DNA from: Beta vulgaris subsp. vulgaris
Lineage: Eukaryota; Streptophyta; Magnoliopsida; Caryophyllales; Amaranthaceae
Length of the DNA stretch: 64,000 nucleotides
Direction of reading: 5' to 3'
Assembly: GCF_026745355.1 (NCBI RefSeq)
Contig: NC_079202.1
Location: 36,078,561-36,142,560 of the forward strand
The notes beneath the pieces were generated by a model that made no database searches, was not told the origin of the DNA, and saw only the letters and a program-made list of their open reading frames with translations. Both the position numbers and the translations under genes were made by a program. This document shows positions 35,626 through 46,805 of the stretch, piece by piece (within the stretch, counting starts at the first letter, position 1; each line of letters begins with the position of its first letter).

Positions 35626-37860
35626 GCGTTACGACGAGAGGTCGCGTTCATGCTCAATAAAGGACACCTTCAAGATCTCCTAAGCGACAAAGCCAAGGCG
35701 TCCTTCGAAAGAAATCCTGCACAGCCAATTCCGCCTGCGTCACCGATGCACGTAAAGGTAATCAATGTAATTTCTGTCGGGTCTGATGTGTGTGGACTAA
35801 CGTACTCCGCAGCCAAAAGGCTAGCAAGAGTGGGTACTCCCTCGTCAGCCGTTTTTAAATCTTGCAGGTCTAAAGAAGAACGCAAACTGGAGGCGATAGC
35901 GATCACCTTCGACGACGATGACGTGTGCGACATGGAGCACCACGATGCACTGGTCATATCCTTGACTGTCGGTAACTGCCTTTTGAAGCGAGTATTGGTA
36001 GATGGGGGCAGCTTAGCCAATATCATATTCAAAAGCATCCTCGAAGGTATGGGATTGTGTGATAAGGATATTACTAAAAGATCCATTATTTTAGTTGGTT
36101 CCAGCGGAGAGGCCCAACACACCGTCGGAGAAATTACATTACTAACGCTAGCCAAAGGCGTCAATCTGCCAACCAGGTTCAATGTCGTGGATTGCCCATC
36201 TACAGACAACATCATCCTTGGCACCCCATGGATTCATAAAATGAAGGTCGTCCCGTCAACTTATCATCAGACGTTGAAGTTCCCAACCCAGTGGGGGATC
36301 CAAGAAATAAAGGGCAAGCAACAATCCGCGAGAGAATGTTATAGCTCATCGCTCAAACCTCCAAAGGCAGTCATTTAGCAATTAAAGGATGGATCAGCGC
36401 CCGACGCGCCCAGTGAACAGGACGTGGATGAAGTGATGCTCGATCAGTCCATCCCAAATCACGTCGTTCGAATCGGAGCGACGTTGTCGCCAGAAATACG
36501 AGGTTAGTTAATTGATTTTTTAAAGGCTAATCAAGATTGTTTTGCCTGGTCCCATGAGGATATGATAGGAATCAGTCCCGACGTCTTGACGCATAAACTC
36601 AACGTCGATCCCGATTACAAGCCAGTAAAGCAAAAAAGACGCAAATTCGCGCCTGAGAGGAACCAAATCATCAACAACGAAGTCCAAAAGCTGATCTACA
36701 CTGGAAAAATCGCAAAGTAAAATATGCAGAATTGCTAACCAATGTCGTGGTCGTGAGCAAGAAAAACGAGAATTGGAGAGTCTGCATAGACTTCACAGAC
36801 TTGAACAAAGCGTATCCCAAAGATTTGTTCCCTCTCCCTCATATTGATGCGATGGTTGATGCAACCGTAGGCCACGAGCTCTTGACGTTCATGGACGCAT
36901 ATTCCGGATACAATCAAATATTGATGCATCCGGACGATCAGAAAAAAGACAGCGTTCGTCACCGACAAAGGTATATATTGTTATAAGGTTATGCCCTTTG
37001 GTTTGGAAAACGCAGGTGCCACCTATCAACGACTGGTCAACCAGATGTTTAAAGATCAACTGGGCGACACTATGGAAGTGTATATAGATGATATGCTCGT
37101 CAAATCCAGACAAGCAAATGATCACGTCCAACACTTGTCAGAAGCTTTCGACGTCCTACGAAGGTATGGCATGAAATTAAATCCTACTAAGTGTACATTT
37201 GGAGTGTCTGCAGGAAAGTTCCTAGGATACGTTGTAACACAACGAGGAATCGAAGCTAGCCCGAATCAAATAAGGGCCCTCATCAATATCCAATCTCCAA
37301 GGAACGTCAAAGAAGTGCAGAAATTAATCGGTCGTGTGGCCACACTGAATCGCTTCATATCCCGGTCGTCTGAAAGATGTCACTTATTCTACGACGTCCT
37401 AAGGAAGAATAAAGGCTTCAACTGGTCGCAGCAGCATGAAGACGTGCTACAAGAACTCAAAAAATACCTAGCATCACCACCATTGCTGTCAAAGCCTAAC
37501 AACGGAGAGACGCTACAGCTTTATCTTGACGTGAGCGAAGTATCCGTCAGTGCTATCCTGACGCGAGAAGTAGAAAGTCAGCAGCTCCCAATCTATTACG
37601 TTAGTAAGTCTCTGCAAGACGCAGAGACCAGGTATTCCTCATTGGAAAAACTCATCCTAGCTATAGTAGTTGCTGTTAAAAAACTTAGACACTATTTTGA
37701 GACACATACTGTTCTTATTATGACTAACTACCCTGTCAAATCTGTCTTGCGACGTCCTGAGTAGACAGGATGCATGAGTAAGTGGGCGATAGTGCTCAGT
37801 GGATACGATATTCAGTTTCGTCCCAGAACAACCATTAAGTCACAGGCATTTGCAGATTTT
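35626..37860 (+). pseudogene. Gypsy element 2 protease, reverse transcriptase and first RNase H
   Basis: The protease active site is DGGS at 36001-36012 within KRVLVDGGSLANII, the Tat form in which the usual DTG/DSG is DGG. A stop (36376-36378) ends this frame. Reverse transcriptase resumes at about 36560 with stops and frame changes to 36990 (WRVCIDFTDLNKAYPKD, FMDAYSGYNQI), then runs openly from 36991 to 37764 (MPFGLENAGATYQRLVN; catalytic YIDD at 37081-37092). The connected RNase H (LYLDVSEVSVSAIL ... YYVSKSLQDAETRYS) is truncated by a TAG at 37762-37764 where element 1 encodes Leu. Together they would mature the polyprotein and make cDNA; the breaks prevent it. Confidence 0.87.
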
Positions 37861-37919
37861 GTGGTGGACTTTAGCCCAGAACTAGAGAAGCTCGCAAATG
37901 ACAAAGTCGCACAAATTAA

Positions 37920-38290
37920 CCATGTAGACTGTGAACCTTGGATATTATTTGTTGACGGATCCTCCAATTTTCGTGGTGCAGGTGTAGGTGTTGTGCTAAA
38001 GTTGCCACAAGGAGGCAAGGTACTATGAGCCATTTGCTGCGAATTTAGAGCAACGAACAATGAGGCCGAGTACGAAGCACTCATAGCAGGAATGACGTTA
38101 GCAGAAGACATGGGAGCAAAGGCGTCAAAAGTCTTCAGCGACTCATTGCTAATAGTTAGCCAAATCAAAGGAGAATTCGCGGCGAAAGATTCTAAAATGG
38201 CTATGTACTTAGAGATAGCTCAGCGAAAGAGTAAACTATTTAACCCGTTTGACATTTTGCAGATACCAAAAGACTACGCACTGGCCAACC
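37920..38290 (+). pseudogene. Gypsy element 2 second (archaeal-type) RNase H
   Basis: Residues WILFVDGSSNFRGAGVG (from about 37936) and, after a stop near 38026, NNEAEYEALIAGM, FSDSLLIVSQIKGEF and YLEIAQRKSK match the additional RNase H of Tat-group elements. The catalytic Asp (VDGS), Glu (EAEYEA) and Asp (SDSLL) are present. A short deletion relative to element 1 removes the residues between QIPKD and ALANLG (near 38271). Confidence 0.8.
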
Positions 38291-38499
38291 TTGGATCCTC
38301 CTTGAGGGACATTTCGTTCACGTCCGTCCCCATAGTCCATCTAGCAAATCCTGCAGTCGCTAGGAATGGTGGAGAAACCGTCGCGACAACGACTGAGCGT
38401 CTTCAAGACGACGGCGACAACGATCCTAATGTTCATCACGATGTCGCAAATGACGAAGGCGAAGCCACCACCACGAATGACCTCGATAATGAGGAGGTA

Positions 38500-39716
38500 A
38501 GTGTCAGTTGGACAAACCATTTTATGACTATCTTACTAACGACATACTTCCAGCAGATAAGGCAGAAGCGCGCAAAATTCGATTTAAAGCATCGCGATAC
38601 GTGCTCATTCAAGGAGTTTTGTTCAAAAAGTCTGCCGCATGCCCCTACCTGCGTTGTTTAGAAAAAGATCAGTGGAAGCAAGTCTTAGAGGACCTACATG
38701 AAGGGACATGTGGAAACCACTCAGGAAGATGTAGCTTATCCAACAGAGCGTTGCGTATATGGGTTACTATTGGCCTACAATGAAAAAAGACGCAGTAAGG
38801 TATGTCACCAAGTGCAATAACTGTCAACGACACGCAAGTATGACGTATAAACACTGTGAGATTTTACATCCTTCTTTAACACCTTGGCCTTTCATGAAAT
38901 GGGGCATGGATATAGTTGGCAAATTACCTCTAGCCCCAGGTCAAAAGGTCTTTATGTTGGCATTAACTGATTACTTTTCTAAATGGATAGAAGCAAATTT
39001 CTTTTATATATACTAACATAATTTGCAGGTTTGGTGTCCCGTCCGAAATAATATTCGACAATGGGTCGCAGTTTATTAGCAATAAAAAGAAGCATTTTTG
39101 TGATGAATGGAATATAACGTTGTTAACATCAACGCCAAGGTATCCGCAAGCCAACGGACAGGCTGAGTCTAGCAACAAGACGGTCATTGATACCCTGAAG
39201 AAACGACTTACAGCGAGGAAGGGCAAATGGGCAGAGGCACTACCTTCCATCTTATGGGCTAATTGCACGACACCGCGCACTGCGACAGGACAAACGCCGT
39301 TTTCGTTAGTGTATGGGTGTGAAGCTGTTCAGCCATCTGAAGTGAACGTCCCGACTGCTAGATATGGTTTAATGACGGAGCAGCAGAACTGCAATGAGCT
39401 TGTCAACGATCTGGATACCATTGAGGAGTTGTGCGATGCAGCGTTAGTGCGTATGGCGGCTCAGCAGCAAATAGTCGCAAGAAGTTTCAACAAAAACGTT
39501 CCAGCAAAATCCTTCGTTGAAGGCGATTGGGTCCTAAGGAAAGTGTTTCAAAACACACAAGAGGTTAACGCCGGCAAGCTAGGACCTAAATGGGAAGGAC
39601 CATACCAAATTAGTAAAGTAGTAGGCAATGGAGCCTACCAATTGGTCCGACGTGACGGAAGCTTCGTGCCACGTAGTTGGAACGTTATGCATCTTATGCA
39701 GCATTTCTTCTAGTTA
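38500..39716 (+). pseudogene. Gypsy element 2 integrase
   Basis: The HHCC zinc-binding region is readable across two frames (LHEGTCGNHSG near 38695; TKCNNCQRH near 38810). The catalytic core has Asp in GMDIVGKL (near 38906), Asp in FDNGSQF (near 39056; Cys-Asp in element 1) and Glu in NGQAESSNKT (near 39163). The core is cut by a deletion near 38997 that removes the residues found in element 1 at about 17945-17980. The frame 39120-39713 is open to the end (GPYQISKVVGNGAYQL, SWNVMHL) and stops at 39714-39716. Integrase would insert the cDNA; this copy cannot. Confidence 0.85.
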
Positions 39717-40365
39717 AGTTATTTGTTACGTTATCTTTACAGTATGTAAGAAATAAATGACACTGCTATCATGTCAACGTCGCTAGTTGTTAGCGACCTT
39801 AGTGTTATCTCACTGTGTTTTGTTGTCTTTCAAGAAATTCATTTCCATCTGTTTCAATAACGTTGCAACGGTCTTACGACGTGACAAGTAGACGTTATTT
39901 TATTATGCATTAAAATAAAAGTGACGTTGTCACTACCTACAGCCTTTTAGTTTTTCCTTGCTTCAATAAATGTATCACGACGGATGTCTTACCATTAAGT
40001 GCCACGATTGTCTGCAATGTTCCACCTATTTTCCTAGCAGTCACATGTAAGTGTTTATATGTTTTTCATGTATATTCTAAGTTGCTAAGTCCAAACGTTT
40101 CGTCTGAACGACCAATGAAGGCTGACTAAGCGCCTGGCCATGTCCTTATAACGGCAGAATAACGACGGAAATGCACACATGTCACACGAATGAAAAACAT
40201 AAGATTAATTAAAAAAAAAAAACACAGTTGTCAAAAGTTATGGTCACCCCCACGGGTGACTCAAAAGTACAAAAGAAAGAGTCACTCCCTTGAGTGACCT
40301 AAAACAAAGTTTGGTAAAATTCTAAAAGATAAACGCAAAGAGGCATAAGGTAAAGCAACTAAAGA
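39717..40365. other. Spacer with four hairpins between convergent pol and antisense gene (element 2)
   Basis: The same inverted repeats as element 1 are at 39779-39797, 39921-39933, 40242-40260 and 40281-40298; one has a single mismatch (CCAC for CCAT in its loop). AAATAAA follows pol closely (near 39750). No coding frame. Confidence 0.6.
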
Positions 40366-42278
40366 CTAGGCGTCTAAGTTCTTGTCAGTCTCCTTTTCTG
40401 GTGATGCAACAGGCGGCGATATGACGGCTGGGGCTTCCTTCTCAGTCTCTGGGTCGGGTGGCACGTCCGACGCAATGAAGCCAACGCAGGACGGAGCGTT
40501 CTCATCCATCTTTGGCGGAGAATCTGCCGTCGCAGCCAAGTCATCCTCATCCATCAAATCCTTCATTGCTCCCATATAGTGGAGGTAGAGGTCTATGTCT
40601 TTTTGTGGCGTCCACGATGTCTTCTTCATTAGGAACTGGTACATGAGCTTAACCTTGACCCTAGTGGGCACCTCAGCCTCGAGCAAGTCCAGCTCGTGCT
40701 TTTGTGCGTCAACGCTCGCTTGGAGATCCTTGATCTCTCGACGCGACGATTCTTCTAACTTAGTTGCTTTCTCCCTTATTTGTTTGAACTCATCTCCATT
40801 CTTCTTTAGAGTTTCCTCCATGTTTTTTATGGTCAACTTGTAAGACTCCACTTTAGACTTCTTGGACTTTACGTCCGACTCACCTTTGTCCACCCTCTAC
40901 TTCATGGACTGATGACCCTTTAGCAGTGTCGACATCTCCCTCTTAGCCATAAGGAAATGTTGTGATGACTGTGCAAAGAGAAAAGATGCGTGTCGGTGCG
41001 TAATAATAAATTGCTGTTAAACGCGTACGTCGTAACGACCATAGTTAAATAAAACGACCATACCTGGAAAAGAAGCTCCAAGCCATCCGACATCATGCGG
41101 GGGAGGGTGTGCTACCTTATCCTCTCCTCAGCGTTAGGAAAGAGGAATCTGTCAGCCTCCGGCCATATTGACCTTTCCAACGACATAAAGTCGTTGGGGA
41201 CGGTCATAGTGTATGATGGCCCACCCTTGTCAGGAGGGGCCAGGAACTCAGTTTTGCGCGTTTTTGGCGCAATCTCTTGTTCGTCGTCCACATGGACGAC
41301 GATTGTGGTGTCTTTCTTCGTCGACGTCGTTGACGCAGACACAATGTCGGTAGAAGATTCCCTCTGCAGTCCATACTTCCTCTAGGACGCGATTGTGATG
41401 AACCTGTCAATGAGTGTTAGTCGTTAGGATATTCTGATGTCGTTAGAATCTAAAACAGAGGGAAAAGACAAACTTACCACATACCATAGATGAGCAACTG
41501 TCTTGGTTGGCAAATAGGATTCGTCTGAATTGTCTGTCTTCCTCTGACGTCTCCAGAAATTTGTCACAAAGACGCTGGGATTCGTCGCGATGCATTAGTA
41601 ATTTTGGGTTCAGACCTGCAGAAGAAACGATGTAAGAGTGGTGTTAACGACGCGACGCAAAGAAAAAATGATTGAAAGTAAACAAACCTTCTTTGTTCCA
41701 GCCACCAATCAGGGATTTTCCAGCTTCCCCTAGAGACGATTTCTTCACGAAAACGTATCTGCTCTTCCATCCTCTGTCATTTGATTGAACTCCCCCAACC
41801 AATGGTTCTAATCTTGCTTTGGGATGAAGGGCTATCCTATTCTTGGCCTTAACCCTAATTTCATAGTAGAGTAAGAGATCGTGAAGAATAAAGGCTTCTT
41901 CCCAAGACACCGTCACTCTGTCAATGACGCTTAGAATTCGCCAAACTTGAGGCATTATCTGCCCTAGGCTGATCTGATAGATCTGCATCAAGTCTCTGGC
42001 TATGGGGGAGAATCGGAGTCTCAGACCTATCTTAAAAGGGTATTCGTAAAGCACTGCCCAGGTGGTGGGGCATGTCTCCGGTGGTTCAGTCGACTCTGCG
42101 TTCCTAATAACTGTGTCGACAGGCAAGTTTCCTAACTCTAGAAACCTCATCATATCTTCCTCTGACATGGTCGACTGGTCGTTCTCGTTTTCACTTCTTT
42201 TTTCTACGACTTTTTCTTTTCCCCTCGACTTTTCCTGGTTTTTCACGAAGTCCTAATACTATGCCTACTGGGGGCTAT
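40366..42278 (-). pseudogene. Antisense gene of gypsy element 2, four inferred exons
   Basis: Minus-strand exons inferred from GT-AG edges: A about 42278-41688, B 41615-41478, C 41403-41064, D 40968-40366. The A-B and C-D joints keep the reading frame. Exon C appears shifted at its start in both elements, so that part of the model is uncertain. Exon A contains FSPIARDLMQIYQISLGQIMP and WRILSV, resembling the PF04195-type 'putative gypsy type transposon' domain; exon D is a Lys/Glu-rich coiled coil. The start codon is ATA here (ATG in element 1) and a TAG interrupts exon D near 40899, so this copy is broken. A TATA box lies upstream at 42450-42460. Function of such antisense genes in Tat elements is unknown. 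Confidence 0.68.
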
Positions 42279-42449
42279 GGACGCGATTGAAGAAGAAAGG
42301 AAAGTGCGAAACAAAGAAATTAACAAGCAATAGGAATTTACGTGGCGCTAGAGATCGGTTTTCCGGCGGAGAAACTTATGAAAGTTATGGAAATATTTTT
42401 GCTTTGGAGAGAGAAAGATCGGGTGGATTGAAATTTCAATCACACGCGG

Positions 42450-42460
42450 TATTTATACCC
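42450..42460 (-). promoter_or_regulatory. TATA box of the antisense gene, element 2
   Basis: The complement reads GGGTATAAATA, about 170 bases before the antisense start. One base differs from element 1, which leaves the TATAAATA core intact. Confidence 0.55.
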
Positions 42461-42724
42461 CCAAGAGTAATCATTACTTTAGGTTAACGGGTAGAAATTA
42501 ACGGCTCTTTGAAATTATCTTTTTGTATTGTGACCTTTGGGTTGCCTTGTGGGTATTTTTTATCTAAGCGTCACTGCAGTATTTTTTCCTTACCTGTCGC
42601 GCAAGATTTTTTAGCTAAGTATTTTGGTTACATTACAGACATTTCACTTGATGTGATTTTTTGATTTTTCAAACAATTGTCTCATGGTATTTGTGTTACC
42701 CCGTTTCGACAATTGGGGACAAAC

Positions 42725-43350
42725 TGTTATGGTTGATGTTTACAGGATGACATTGATGTGATGACATGGCGACTTTGACACTAAGATGTGACGGGAAGAT
42801 GCGAAGACTCGGTCAACTAAAATCAGTAACCGATTGTCCGAAAAAGGAAGGTGGCAACTTGGCGGTAATTCAGCTAACAAAGCCGTTGGAGGAAATCAAT
42901 TGCATGAAGAAAGAAGGTAGATTTTGTCAGTTGAGCTTTGATTAGGAGAACCTCCTATAATCAAGGAACGGTTACCATTGTAATTGCTTAGGAAATTAAT
43001 AGTGCATTTAATCAGAAAAAGCCAAAGAGAAAGATACGGCATATGATATACAAAAGAAAAGACAAGAGGAAGATTATTCAACTAGAGGACATTCTAAACT
43101 TGTACTTAGAGAAAAACTTAAGCTGTAACCATCGTCGCTCATCTGGAACGACAGTCCCTGATAGTAGATTGGTGGAACCATCTCCACCCGCGGTTTTTAC
43201 CCACCTTCATTGGGGTTTTCCGCGTCACCATTTCTGTGTGTCTTCCCTTTGATCCCCTTTGCACTCATTCCTTGCATTGTCATTCTCATAATATGGTTAA
43301 CTCGTCCCTAAATTTAATACTGTCGTAAAAGGCAAATTTTAGCATAAACA
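42725..43350 (+). repeat. Gypsy element 2, 3' LTR
   Basis: 626 bp, TGTTATGG...CATAAACA, directly joined to copia internal sequence (ACTATCACCTCC). Preceded by the polypurine tract AATTGGGGACAAAC at 42711-42724. Confidence 0.92.
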
Positions 43351-43989
43351 ACTATCACCTCCAATTTGAATCACAACAAAAACATCTATAGATTGAGAGA
43401 TATGTGCATTCGAATTCAGCCTTATGCCATTCACAGGATTTCAAGTCATAAACAACAATTTTCCAGCTTCACTTGAAACCCATCAAATAAGATAACTCCA
43501 CCTAAAAGCAAGAAGTGCTACTCAACCAAACACCATAGAACCTCGACCTTAAATAAAATTCCATAAGCCTACTCACTTTAGGCAATCCAGAAAACAGACA
43601 TCTTCTATAATTGTGTACCGATGCGTCTTCAAACACCAAAACCATATACAAAACTATCACATGGCCTAGATCTAGTCACCAACGCCAAGCATGCTTCTTT
43701 GAATTGACCAAACTCCCATCAAATAATTCTTCATCTCAACAATAGACTCAAAGGTAATTCTAGAAACTAAATGACAACAATAATTTCTAAATTACAATTG
43801 TACTTAATAAACAGAAAAGTACCAAATTTATGACAAGAAATAGAATAACTAGAACAAAATCTAATGCATAACCAAGATTGCTACTTTCTTACAACCTCAA
43901 AAACAATCTATCATAGACTTAAAAAAAAAAAAAAAAAAAATATCCACACGGTTTCTCGTTTTACCAAGAGATCTCAAGGGGACACCAAA

Positions 43990-44781
43990 CATAAAGAGAT
44001 TGTAGAAACCGCAGCCCCAAATCTTGTAAACCTAAAGTGCAAGATTATCATGAATTGTGTCTGCAATATTTTTATATTGATCCTCATTGGACCTTTCTTC
44101 ATTTTTTTTCTTTAATTTTAAACACTCAGATTTAATATGAACCTTCACATGACAATAGTTACAGATTTTGCCAGAATTCTTTCCACCATGAGCAACCAAA
44201 GCATTTGCGTAAGCAGAATTATTAGAATTATTAAGAAATTTATTGTCACTTAAATATCTCTGAGTTAAGACCTCCTTAACATCCTACAAACTCAAATCCT
44301 ATTTACCATAAAATAAGGTATCTCGAAAGTGCTTATACGACAACATAATAGCCATATCCTCGTCATCGATATCAACATCGATGTTTTGCAAATCCATAAT
44401 TATAGAGAATAATTCATCTAAATGAGACTCAAGCGGTTTACCTTCTTTTAGATTGAGATCATGAAGTCTACATTTTAGCAATAGATGGTTGGTCACAGAC
44501 TTTGTCATAAACAGTTACTCCAACATCAGTCATAAACTCGCATCAGTCGTCTCTTTGGCAACCTCTATCAAAACTTCATTAGATACACATAGATGAATCG
44601 TTTAGGGTGCCTTCAAATATATCTCCTCCCACTTAACATCCGTCATACCCGAAGTCTTTTTGGATGCACCTTCTAAAGCCTTGTGACAACCACTTTTAAC
44701 CAGGATGGCTTTCATCTTTAATTGCCATAGGCCAAAATTTACTTGTCTATTGAATTTCTCAATATCGAATTTCATTGACAT
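43990..44781 (-). pseudogene. Copia gag remnant
   Basis: It begins at the complement of 44779-44781 (MSMKFDIEKFNRQVNFGLW), the usual N-terminus of Ty1/copia gag (DUF4219/UBN2 type). After frame breaks it continues with KCRLHDLNLKEGKPLESHL and [20 protein letters not shown] (44508-44299) and a CCHC knuckle, C-x2-C-x4-H-x4-C, near 44120-44165. Gag would form the particle and bind RNA. No protease follows, so this family is probably non-autonomous. Confidence 0.75.
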
Positions 44782-44834
44782 AATAAAAAAAAATCGAACT
44801 TGTTCTATAAACACCTAAGATCTTAATCAACCAA

Positions 44835-44846
44835 GCTCTGATACCA
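44835..44846 (-). other. Copia primer-binding site
   Basis: The complement is TGGTATCAGAGC, matching the 3' end of initiator methionine tRNA, the standard Ty1/copia primer. It is three bases from the LTR. Confidence 0.9.
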
Positions 44847-44849
44847 GTT

Positions 44850-45228
44850 TGTTAGGAAAAATGATGTTATAATTTCATTAATGCGGAACAGAATATCAAT
44901 GAAATAATAAAGGTGAGAAAACTATAAAGATGAACAAAGAAAGAATAGAAAGATTTACGATGTTCAGTCAAATTTGACCACGTACATAGGTGGGGGATTA
45001 GAGCTTCTTCACTATAATGGACAAAAACTAGAGAGAATAATACAGGGACTCCTAAATTCTAGAGGCTAAAAGTGTTTCATAAGTTATGTGTAAATAATGA
45101 GCACTAAGAGGTCCTTTTATAACATAAGGAACCTCGCACAAAAAACCCTAGAATATACTCCGCATCTCGCAAGAGGTCCTTTTAGCGGAATTGGGCATAT
45201 GACCCATGGTTGGAAAGCTATTTGAACA
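44850..45228 (-). repeat. Copia LTR
   Basis: 379 bp; on the minus strand it begins TGTTCAAATAG and ends TTTTTCCTAACA, so the termini are TGTT...AACA. A truncated relative ends at 46535. Confidence 0.8.
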
Positions 45229-45889
45229 ATCTATCCCCTCCAATTTAAATCACGCACATTAACACCATTAATATATTTAGAGGTATATGTGTATTCAAAG
45301 TCAGCCTTATGCCATTTACAATATTTCAAGTCATAAATAACAATTCTCCACCATGACTTGAAACCGATCAAACAAGATAACTCCACCTAAAACCAAGAAC
45401 TGATGCTCAACCAAACACCATAGAACCTCCACCTTAAACGAAATTCAGAAAACAGACATCATCTATAATTGTGTATCGATGCGTTTTCGAACACAAAATC
45501 CATATACAAAACCATCACATGGCCTAGATCGAGAGTATAAAGTGACCAACGCCAATCATGCTTTCTCAAATTGACCAAACTCTCTTCCAACACTTCATCT
45601 CAACGACAAACTGAAAGGTAATTCTAGAAACTGAATGACAACAATAAAATCTAAATTGCAATTGTACTTAATAAACACAAAAGTATTAACTTTGTGATAA
45701 GAAATAGCATAACTAGAACAAAATCTAATGCATAACCAAGGTTGCTACTTTGTTACGAACACCAAAACAATCTATCATAGACTCCACAAAAAAGAAAAAT
45801 CCACACGGTTTCTCGTTTACCAAGAGATCTCAAGGGGACACCAAACATAAAAAGATCGTAGAAACCGCAACCCCAAATCTTGTAAATCT

Positions 45890-46403
45890 AAAGTGCAAGA
45901 CCATCAAGAATTATGTCGGCAATATTCGCAGATTGATCCTCATTGGACCTTTCTCCATTTTTCTTTTTTAATTTCCAACACTCACATTTAATATGACCAT
46001 TCACATGACAATAGTTACATATTTTGCCAGAATTCGTTCCACCATGAGCAACCAAAGTATTTATGTAAGCAAAATTATTAGATTTATTAACCAATTTATT
46101 GTCAATTAAATCTCTCTAGGTTATGGTCTCCTTAACATCCTGCAAACTCAAATCATATTTACCATATAATAAGATATCTCGAAAGTGCTTTTACGAAGGT
46201 GGTAAAGAACACAACAACCTAATAGCCATATCATCATCATCGATCTCAACATCGATGTTTTGCAAATCCATAATTATAGAGAATAATTCATCTAAATGAG
46301 ACTTAAGTGGTTTGCCTTCTTCTAGACTAAGATCATGAAGTCTACATTTTAGCAATAGACGGGTTGTCACAGACTTTGTCATATACAGTGACTCCAACTT
46401 CAA
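45890..46403 (-). pseudogene. Second copia gag fragment
   Basis: Frame 46403-46191 has KCRLHDLSLEEGKPLKSHLD and the DLQNIDVEIDDDDMAI segment. Frame 46094-45888 has the knuckle CNYCHVNGHIKCEC followed by KLKKKNGE. The N-terminal part is missing and the sequence passes directly into LTR at about 46440. Confidence 0.7.
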
Positions 46404-46644
46404 TCACAAACCCGTATCAGTTGTTTCTGTCTCGAGTCGCAATGTCTCTCGGCAGTTCTGCATAAAACGGGCGTAACATTCTCGTTTCTCAGCGGAATTG
46501 GGCATATGACCTGTCTATGGAAATCCCTTTGAACAAGCTATCACCTCCAATTTGAATCACATAAAAAGCTTTTATAAACTAAGAGATATGTGCATTCAAA
46601 GTCAGCCTTATGCCATTCACAAGATTTCAAGTCATAAATATTAG

Positions 46645-46805
46645 TAATGATGAATAAAGGTTTCGATCTGATATAGAACAAAAATTTTAGTTTGCATATA
46701 GTCAATAGCTTGCACATAACGGGTATATGCACATAGTTAGCTTGTGGTGATCAATAGGTTGCACATATGACATATCCTTTATGTGTTAAACCGTTAGTGT
46801 ATGAT
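46645..46805. repeat. Dispersed repeat with internal hairpin, copy 1 of 2
   Basis: Starts TAATGATGAATAAAGGTTT and matches 63594-63747. It contains complementary arms: GCACATAACGGGTATATGCA against TGCACATATGACATATCC plus TTTATGTG. It may be a small transposon; ends are not defined. Confidence 0.55.

Larger units (their letters stand above)
33604..43350 (+). mobile_element. Ty3/gypsy retrotransposon 2, Tat type
   Basis: A 9.75-kb element with LTRs at 33604-34231 and 42725-43350 (both TG...CA), primer site at 34234, gag, pol with two RNase H domains, integrase, antisense gene and polypurine tract at 42711-42724. Both flanks match those of element 1, and there is no 5-bp target duplication (TTCAC left, ACTAT right). 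By eye the two LTRs differ at roughly three dozen positions, so the insertion is not recent. Confidence 0.92.
43351..46640 (-). mobile_element. Tandemly recombined Ty1/copia gag-only elements (remnant B)
   Basis: Minus-strand order from the right: internal tail and purine tract (46640-46536), partial LTR (about 46440-46535), gag fragment (46403-45890), tail and purine tract, complete LTR (45228-44850), primer site (44846-44835), gag (44781-43990), tail and purine tract (GGAGGTGATAG) ending at the gypsy LTR. Sharing of single LTRs between successive internal regions is what unequal recombination between LTRs leaves. There is no polymerase. Confidence 0.75.
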
